Made by a program: the position numbers and the translations under genes. This document shows, in pieces, positions 59,810 through 64,000 of a DNA stretch of 64,000 bases. The number at the start of each line of letters is the position of its first letter. Positions within the stretch are counted from its first letter, which is position 1. The stretch is from positions 62,001 through 126,000 of the forward strand of contig CAWHZI010000017.1 of the NCBI GenBank assembly GCA_963833835.1. Reading direction: 5' to 3'. Below the pieces are notes generated by a model, which worked only from the letters and a program-made list of their open reading frames with translations, was not told the DNA's origin and searched no databases. Origin of the DNA: Bog-532 sp963833835 (GTDB lineage Bacteria; Actinomycetota; Actinomycetes; Streptosporangiales; Streptosporangiaceae).

Positions 59810-61012
59810 GTGCCGTCTTTTCGGTTGTCCTGCCTGGCCTACCTGAGCGTCGCCGTTCCCGGTTCCACCCTGGGCCTGCTGTGGCCGTTGATGCGGCTGA
59901 GCTGGCACCAGCCGCTCGGCCTGCTCGGGCTGCTGCTGATCATCGGAGTGTCCGCGTCCGCGGCGGCCAGCGTGCTCACCGGCCGGCTGATGTCCCGGGT
60001 GCCCACCGGGCCGATTGTCGCGGCCGGCGCCGCGGCCATCGCGCTGGCCCTGGCGGCCGAGTCCGCCGCCCCGTCGGTCTGGGTGTTCGCCGGCGGCATG
60101 GTGGTGTTCGGGGTCGGGTTCGGTGCGCTCGACACGGCCCTGAACGCCCACGCCGCCGCGCGCTTCGGGCCGCGGCGGATCAACTGGATGCACGCCAGCT
60201 ATGGGCTCGGCGCCACCGGCGGGCCGTTGCTGGCCACCGGGCTGCTGGCCGCCGGGCTGGGCTGGCGCGGCACCTACGGTGTCCAAGCGGCGGTCCAGGG
60301 GGCGGTGGCTGTGCTGCTCGCCCTGACCTGGCGGGCCTGGGACCGCCCCGCGCTCACTGCGCCCGTAGCTGACCTGGCCGCTCCCGACTCGCCTGCCGCT
60401 GACTTGCCTGCACCAGACCGGCTCGCGCCCGCCCCGTCCCGGCCGGCGGCCCGGGCCGCCGCGCTGACCGTGCTGATCGGGGCGGCGTTCGCCGCCGTCG
60501 AGTGCGGGATCGAGTCCGGTGCCGGGATCTGGGGCTACGTGTTCCTCACCGCCGGCCGTGGCCTGTCCGGCGCGGTGGCCGCCGGGACCGTGTCCGCTTA
60601 CTGGGCCACGATGTTCGCCGGCCGGGCCGTCCTCGGCCCGGTAGCCGAGCGGTTCGGCGCCCGGCGCGTGCTGACCGGGGGAGTGGCCGGACTGGTGGCC
60701 GGGGCGGTCCTGCTCACCGTGCCGGGACCGGCGGCGGTGCCGGTGGCCGGGCTGGCCGTGGTCGGCCTGGCCGCGGCCCCGATCTTCCCCCTGCTCACCC
60801 TGGCCACCGCCGAGCGAACCGGCGGCGCCGACAGTACCCGGGCGATCAGCCTGCAGGTCGCCGCGTCCGCGGGCGGCAACGCGGCCCTGCCCGCCGGTCT
60901 TGGCCTGGTCATCGGGGCGCTGACCGCCAGCGCCCTCGGCCCGGCCCTGCTCTTGCTCAGCCTGCTGCTGGCCGGCCTGCACCGGTGGCTGACCCGGGCC
61001 GGTCAGTCGTAG
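59810..61012 (+). CDS. MFS transporter
   Basis: A 400-residue 12-helix major facilitator permease (sugar or drug type). Two six-helix halves are separated by a loop rich in Pro/Ala (residues 185-215, ADLAAPDSPAADLPAP). GRLMSRVPTGPIVAAGA is motif A-like and WMHASYGLGATGGPLLATGL a central helix pair. The stop lies within the convergent glycosyltransferase gene. The substrate is unknown. Confidence 0.88.
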   Translation: MPSFRLSCLAYLSVAVPGSTLGLLWPLMRLSWHQPLGLLGLLLIIGVSASAAASVLTGRLMSRVPTGPIVAAGAAAIALALAAESAAPSVWVFAGGMVVFGVGFGALDTALNAHAAARFGPRRINWMHASYGLGATGGPLLATGLLAAGLGWRGTYGVQAAVQGAVAVLLALTWRAWDRPALTAPVADLAAPDSPAADLPAPDRLAPAPSRPAARAAALTVLIGAAFAAVECGIESGAGIWGYVFLTAGRGLSGAVAAGTVSAYWATMFAGRAVLGPVAERFGARRVLTGGVAGLVAGAVLLTVPGPAAVPVAGLAVVGLAAAPIFPLLTLATAERTGGADSTRAISLQVAASAGGNAALPAGLGLVIGALTASALGPALLLLSLLLAGLHRWLTRAGQS

Positions 61013-62568
61013 TGGCGTAGCTGGGGCCACAGCTGGGCCCAGGGGTGGCGCAGCCCGGTGCAGATCCACACCTGACCCTGGTAGTACTCGTTCTTGATGC
61101 CCCACGGGTTGGACAGCGTGGCCGCCTGCCGCACGTTACGGAAGTACTGGTGCAGGTAGCTGAGGTTGCTGCTGCGGCTGCTGCTGTCCGGTCCCAGCGT
61201 CACCGCGACCACGGTGGTGGCGTGCGGGTTGCCCGGCCCCCACCACCACTCGGTGTCGTGCCCGCTGACCGCGGTGGGCAGACCGGTGCCGCGGCCCAGC
61301 TCGTTGATCGCGCCGGCCGACCCGAAGTCGTCAGCGTAGATCACTGCGTTGGCCCGCTGCTGGGCCGGCAGTGAGAACCACACCTCGCGCACCGTGCTAA
61401 CCAGCTGCGGCCAGCCCACGGTCTGGTTCTGCACCGGGAACACCGAGCTGGTCACGTTGGCGTCGGCGATCGGCAGTACCGGCAGCAGGAACGGCACGAA
61501 CACCAGTGCGCTGACCGTCAGCCCGCCCACAAACCGGTACATCCGGGACCGCCGCGCCGCCAGCCAGCCGTCCAGGGCCACCGCCCCCGCCGCGAGCAGG
61601 AACACGTAGGTACCGGTCACGTAGTAGATCTGAGCGCCGGTGGTGAGCATGAACGTCACGAACAGCAGCGCGTAGGCCCACACCAGGGCCTTCCACAGCG
61701 GCCGGCCGGACTTCCACAGGAAACGTATCCCGGCCACCGCGCCCCAGACCCGGACCAGGCCCAGCACGATCAGCTGGCCGATGATCCAGACACCGATGTT
61801 GGCCGCCCCGCCGTTGTTCTGGTTCAGCGACTGGGTCATGGCGATCGTGGCCCATCCGTGCGTGGCCTGCCACCAGATGTCCGGGATCTCCAGCACCGCC
61901 GCGATCACCGCGCCGGCCAGGAACCACCAGTTCAGCACCATCCGGCGCGCCCCCGAAACCAGCGCGCCGAGGAAGATCGCGATGGCGAAGAAGCCGATCA
62001 GATGCTTGTTCTCCGCGCCCAGGCCGAGGATGACGCCGGCCGGGATCCACCAGCGCAGGTCACCGGTGCGCCCGATCCGGACCACCACCAGTGCCAGCGC
62101 GCCCCAGGCCAGGATGTCGAACGCGGTCGTGTCGAACAGGTGGTCGGCGCCGTACACGGCCGGCATGGTGGCCACCGCGAAGGCGGCCAGCAGCTGAGCC
62201 CGCCGGCCCCCGCCGAACTCGCGGGCGGTCAGCCCGGCCAAGATGACCGTGCCCCACGCGGCCAGCGCCGGCCACAGGTGCAGCCCCACCAGCGACAGGC
62301 CGAACAGCTTGAGCGACACCCAGGCCATCAGGGGCGTGAACACCGGCTGGTCCACGTAGCTGGCCTGCAGGTGCCGGGCGCAGTCCAGGAAGTACAGCTC
62401 GTCGTGGTGGAAGCCGTACCGGTCGGACACCGCCATCAGCACGGCGAACAGCAGTCCGCCGACCAAGAGCACCCACCGGTTGAACGGCGCCAGCGCCGTG
62501 ACGCCAGGCTCGGTGGCGCTCGTTCCCGGCGTTCCCGCGCCGGGCTCACCTACTTCGATGCCAGACAT
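61003..62568 (-). CDS. GT39-like membrane glycosyltransferase (second copy)
   Basis: A polytopic membrane protein of about 521 residues and paralogue of the protein at 35349-36896: DRYGFHHDELYFLDCARHLQ with the DE pair, SYVDQPVFTPLMAW, about 11 membrane segments and a soluble C-terminus ending in GLRHPWAQLWPQLRHYD. It would transfer sugar from a polyprenyl phosphate donor to an envelope acceptor. Divergence from the first copy is substantial, so they probably differ in substrate. It is divergent from a histidine kinase gene. Confidence 0.87.
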   Translation of the reverse strand: MSGIEVGEPGAGTPGTSATEPGVTALAPFNRWVLLVGGLLFAVLMAVSDRYGFHHDELYFLDCARHLQASYVDQPVFTPLMAWVSLKLFGLSLVGLHLWPALAAWGTVILAGLTAREFGGGRRAQLLAAFAVATMPAVYGADHLFDTTAFDILAWGALALVVVRIGRTGDLRWWIPAGVILGLGAENKHLIGFFAIAIFLGALVSGARRMVLNWWFLAGAVIAAVLEIPDIWWQATHGWATIAMTQSLNQNNGGAANIGVWIIGQLIVLGLVRVWGAVAGIRFLWKSGRPLWKALVWAYALLFVTFMLTTGAQIYYVTGTYVFLLAAGAVALDGWLAARRSRMYRFVGGLTVSALVFVPFLLPVLPIADANVTSSVFPVQNQTVGWPQLVSTVREVWFSLPAQQRANAVIYADDFGSAGAINELGRGTGLPTAVSGHDTEWWWGPGNPHATTVVAVTLGPDSSSRSSNLSYLHQYFRNVRQAATLSNPWGIKNEYYQGQVWICTGLRHPWAQLWPQLRHYD

Positions 62569-62726
62569 GACCGGAGCGTCCCGCGCCGGCCCCGGTTCCG
62601 GCATCGGAGCGTGGACCGCAGTTCGGTACGGCTTCGGCCTCATACCGCGGTTGGTCCCAGGGCTCGATGCGTTAATACCGCGGCTGGATCTAGGTTCGAG
62701 AACGTGAGCCGGATGATACTGATGCC

Positions 62727-63986
62727 ATGACTTGGGCGATACGCCGGTACCGATGGCTGGTCTGGATCGCGATCTACGCGCTGATCGGGGTGCTGACGTT
62801 CCCGCTGGAAGCACCGGGAGCGACGGCGTTGCCGGTTCAGTTCGCCGGCTACCTGGCGGCCGGGATCGCCCTGCTGGTCGTGCTGGTGCTGGACTATGTG
62901 CCCGCGGCAGGGCGCTATCGGGGGCGCGTGCTGCCGGTCACCCTGTGCGCCATGGCCGCCGCGGGCGGACTGGCCGCCACCGCCGGGTTCAACGAGAACA
63001 ACTGCGCGGTGACGCTGGCCAGCCTGGCCGCGACCACGGCGGCGCTCGAACTCCGCCGCTGGCAGGCCTGGCTGGTGGTCCTGGCCAGCGCCGTGACCCT
63101 GGACGCCAACGCGTTCATCTTCCACGACGGCTTCGCGGAGCTGTCGACGTTCCTGCTGTACCCGTTTGTGCCCGTGATCGGCCTGCTCCTCGGCCACTTC
63201 ATCCGCACCCGGCAGGAACAGGGCCAGCAAGCCGCGACCCTGCTGGCCCGAACCCAGCAACTGCAGGCTGAGCAGAGCCGGACCGAGGTGCTGGGCGAGC
63301 GGGCCAGGATCGCCCGGGAGATCCACGACGTGCTCGCGCACTCGCTCGGCGCCCTGTCCATCCAGATCCAGGCCGCCCGGGCCGTGCTCTCCGACCACCA
63401 GGACATCGACCGAGCTCTGGAGGTGCTGGCCACCGCCCAGCGGATGGCCTCCGACGGCCTGACCGAGACCCGCCGGGCCGTGCACGCGCTGCGTTCCGAT
63501 GTGGTGCCGCTGGACCAGGAACTGAGCCAGGCGGCACGGGAGCACCGCGAGCGCTACGGCGCCGAGGTCGCGTTCACCATCGGTGGCCAGCCCCGGGTGC
63601 TGCCGCCGGACGCCACCGTGGCCCTGCTCCGCACCGCCCAGGAGGCGCTGGTCAACGCGGCCAAGCACGCCCCCGGGCAGCGGATCTCGGTCCGCGTCGA
63701 GTATGGTCCCGGCGACGTGTCCCTGACCGTGGTCAACGACCTGCCCGGCGACGGCCAGGCCCCGGACGCGGCGGCGGTCCGTCTCAGCACGGTCGACGGC
63801 GGCTACGGGCTGACCGGGATGCGCGAGCGGCTCCGGCTGCTGAACGGGACACTGGTAACCGGCCCCCAGGACAGGCACTGGGTCGTCGCGGCCGGGCTCC
63901 CGCTGGCCACCCCGGCCCCGCCGGAGCCGTCCCCAGCCCCTTCGCCCGAAGCCGGACCGCGTCCTGCCCCCCTGCTGGCGTCATGA
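62727..63986 (+). CDS. Sensor histidine kinase (HisKA_3 type)
   Basis: A 419-residue DesK/NarX-like kinase. About five hydrophobic segments (residues 8-160) are followed by a coiled stretch, ERARIAREIHDVLAHSLGAL with the phosphoacceptor His near residue 200, and an HATPase domain (LLRTAQEALVNAAKHAPGQR, GYGLTGMRERLRLLNG). The tail (residues 395-419) is Pro/Ala-rich. The stop overlaps the next start (ATGA at 63983), whose protein lies off the window but is expected to be its NarL-type response regulator. Confidence 0.92.
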   Translation: MTWAIRRYRWLVWIAIYALIGVLTFPLEAPGATALPVQFAGYLAAGIALLVVLVLDYVPAAGRYRGRVLPVTLCAMAAAGGLAATAGFNENNCAVTLASLAATTAALELRRWQAWLVVLASAVTLDANAFIFHDGFAELSTFLLYPFVPVIGLLLGHFIRTRQEQGQQAATLLARTQQLQAEQSRTEVLGERARIAREIHDVLAHSLGALSIQIQAARAVLSDHQDIDRALEVLATAQRMASDGLTETRRAVHALRSDVVPLDQELSQAAREHRERYGAEVAFTIGGQPRVLPPDATVALLRTAQEALVNAAKHAPGQRISVRVEYGPGDVSLTVVNDLPGDGQAPDAAAVRLSTVDGGYGLTGMRERLRLLNGTLVTGPQDRHWVVAAGLPLATPAPPEPSPAPSPEAGPRPAPLLAS

Positions 63987-64000
63987 CCGCCGAGGCCCCG
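63983..64000 (+). CDS. Start of a gene beyond the window, probable response regulator
   Basis: Only the first codons (MTAEAP) are present. The ATG overlaps the kinase stop in the ATGA arrangement used by the two other kinase-regulator pairs in this window, so a NarL/LuxR regulator is expected. This is inference from layout. Confidence 0.5.

Noticed and set aside
59135..61105. A 656-residue open frame on the minus strand covering the MFS gene
   Set aside because: Only its last 158 codons have recognisable sequence; the rest is antisense to a clear transporter and has the Gly/Pro/Arg/Gln composition of a shadow frame.
1..64000. Prophage, integrative element or transposon
   Set aside because: No integrase, transposase, terminase or plasmid replication gene is visible; the repeats alone do not support one.

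Overview
The window is high-GC DNA with strong G/C bias at third codon positions, short or overlapping intergenic gaps and many GTG/TTG starts. A mycofactocin precursor and maturase, DUF1707 proteins and NarL-type two-component pairs point to an actinobacterium (Actinomycetota). I cannot name a genus from sequence alone. I saw no rRNA, tRNA, CRISPR array, transposase, integrase or phage gene.

Region 1 (1-6.6 kb) holds the 5' end of malate dehydrogenase, a LigK/LigJ-like pair that would finish the protocatechuate 4,5-cleavage pathway, then a DUF72 gene, a MetE-like methionine synthase and an aldo/keto reductase, all broken by frameshifts, and a divergent AraC regulator carrying an in-frame GC-rich repeat insertion. 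After 0.4 kb of repeat-bearing spacer come a double-module Lrp regulator, two MFS exporters and a LysR regulator (7-12 kb).

Region 2 (11.9-20.6 kb) is the main accessory island, a mycofactocin locus: mftR, then a co-directional run of mftA, mftC, three tandem SDR genes, the start of a fourth, a MoxR AAA ATPase with a VWA partner, an ABM-domain protein, mftE and another SDR. mftB, mftD and mftF are absent from the window, and mftA overlaps mftC directly where mftB normally sits.

Region 3 (20.6-33.3 kb) is a mosaic of small metabolic and regulatory units: PadR with a HAAS-type membrane protein, adenine/adenosine deaminase, hydrolases, TetR/HAD, ArsR/SRPBCC, an MpaB-like oxygenase, PRC-barrel, a FAD oxidoreductase, and NTF2-like, MmcQ and cupin proteins.

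Region 4 (33.2-44.1 kb) has two LuxR/NarL two-component systems, one translationally coupled to an ABC-2 exporter, a GT39-like membrane glycosyltransferase, a thioesterase, a methyltransferase, and a large conserved protein of unknown role.

Region 5 (44.1-64 kb) holds a secreted LysM/transglycosylase behind a structured leader, several domain fusions (PCD-like/VOC, SRPBCC/YCII), a MocR regulator, a potassium-channel-like membrane protein, tandem DUF1707 genes, a 90-residue protein with serine at every third position next to a truncated transketolase-like start, an orphan FtsX-like permease, a second GT39-like protein and a further histidine kinase with the first codons of its response regulator.

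At least seven single-base frameshifts interrupt otherwise well-conserved genes, several in G runs. This looks more like consensus error than decay, though I cannot separate the two from one sequence.
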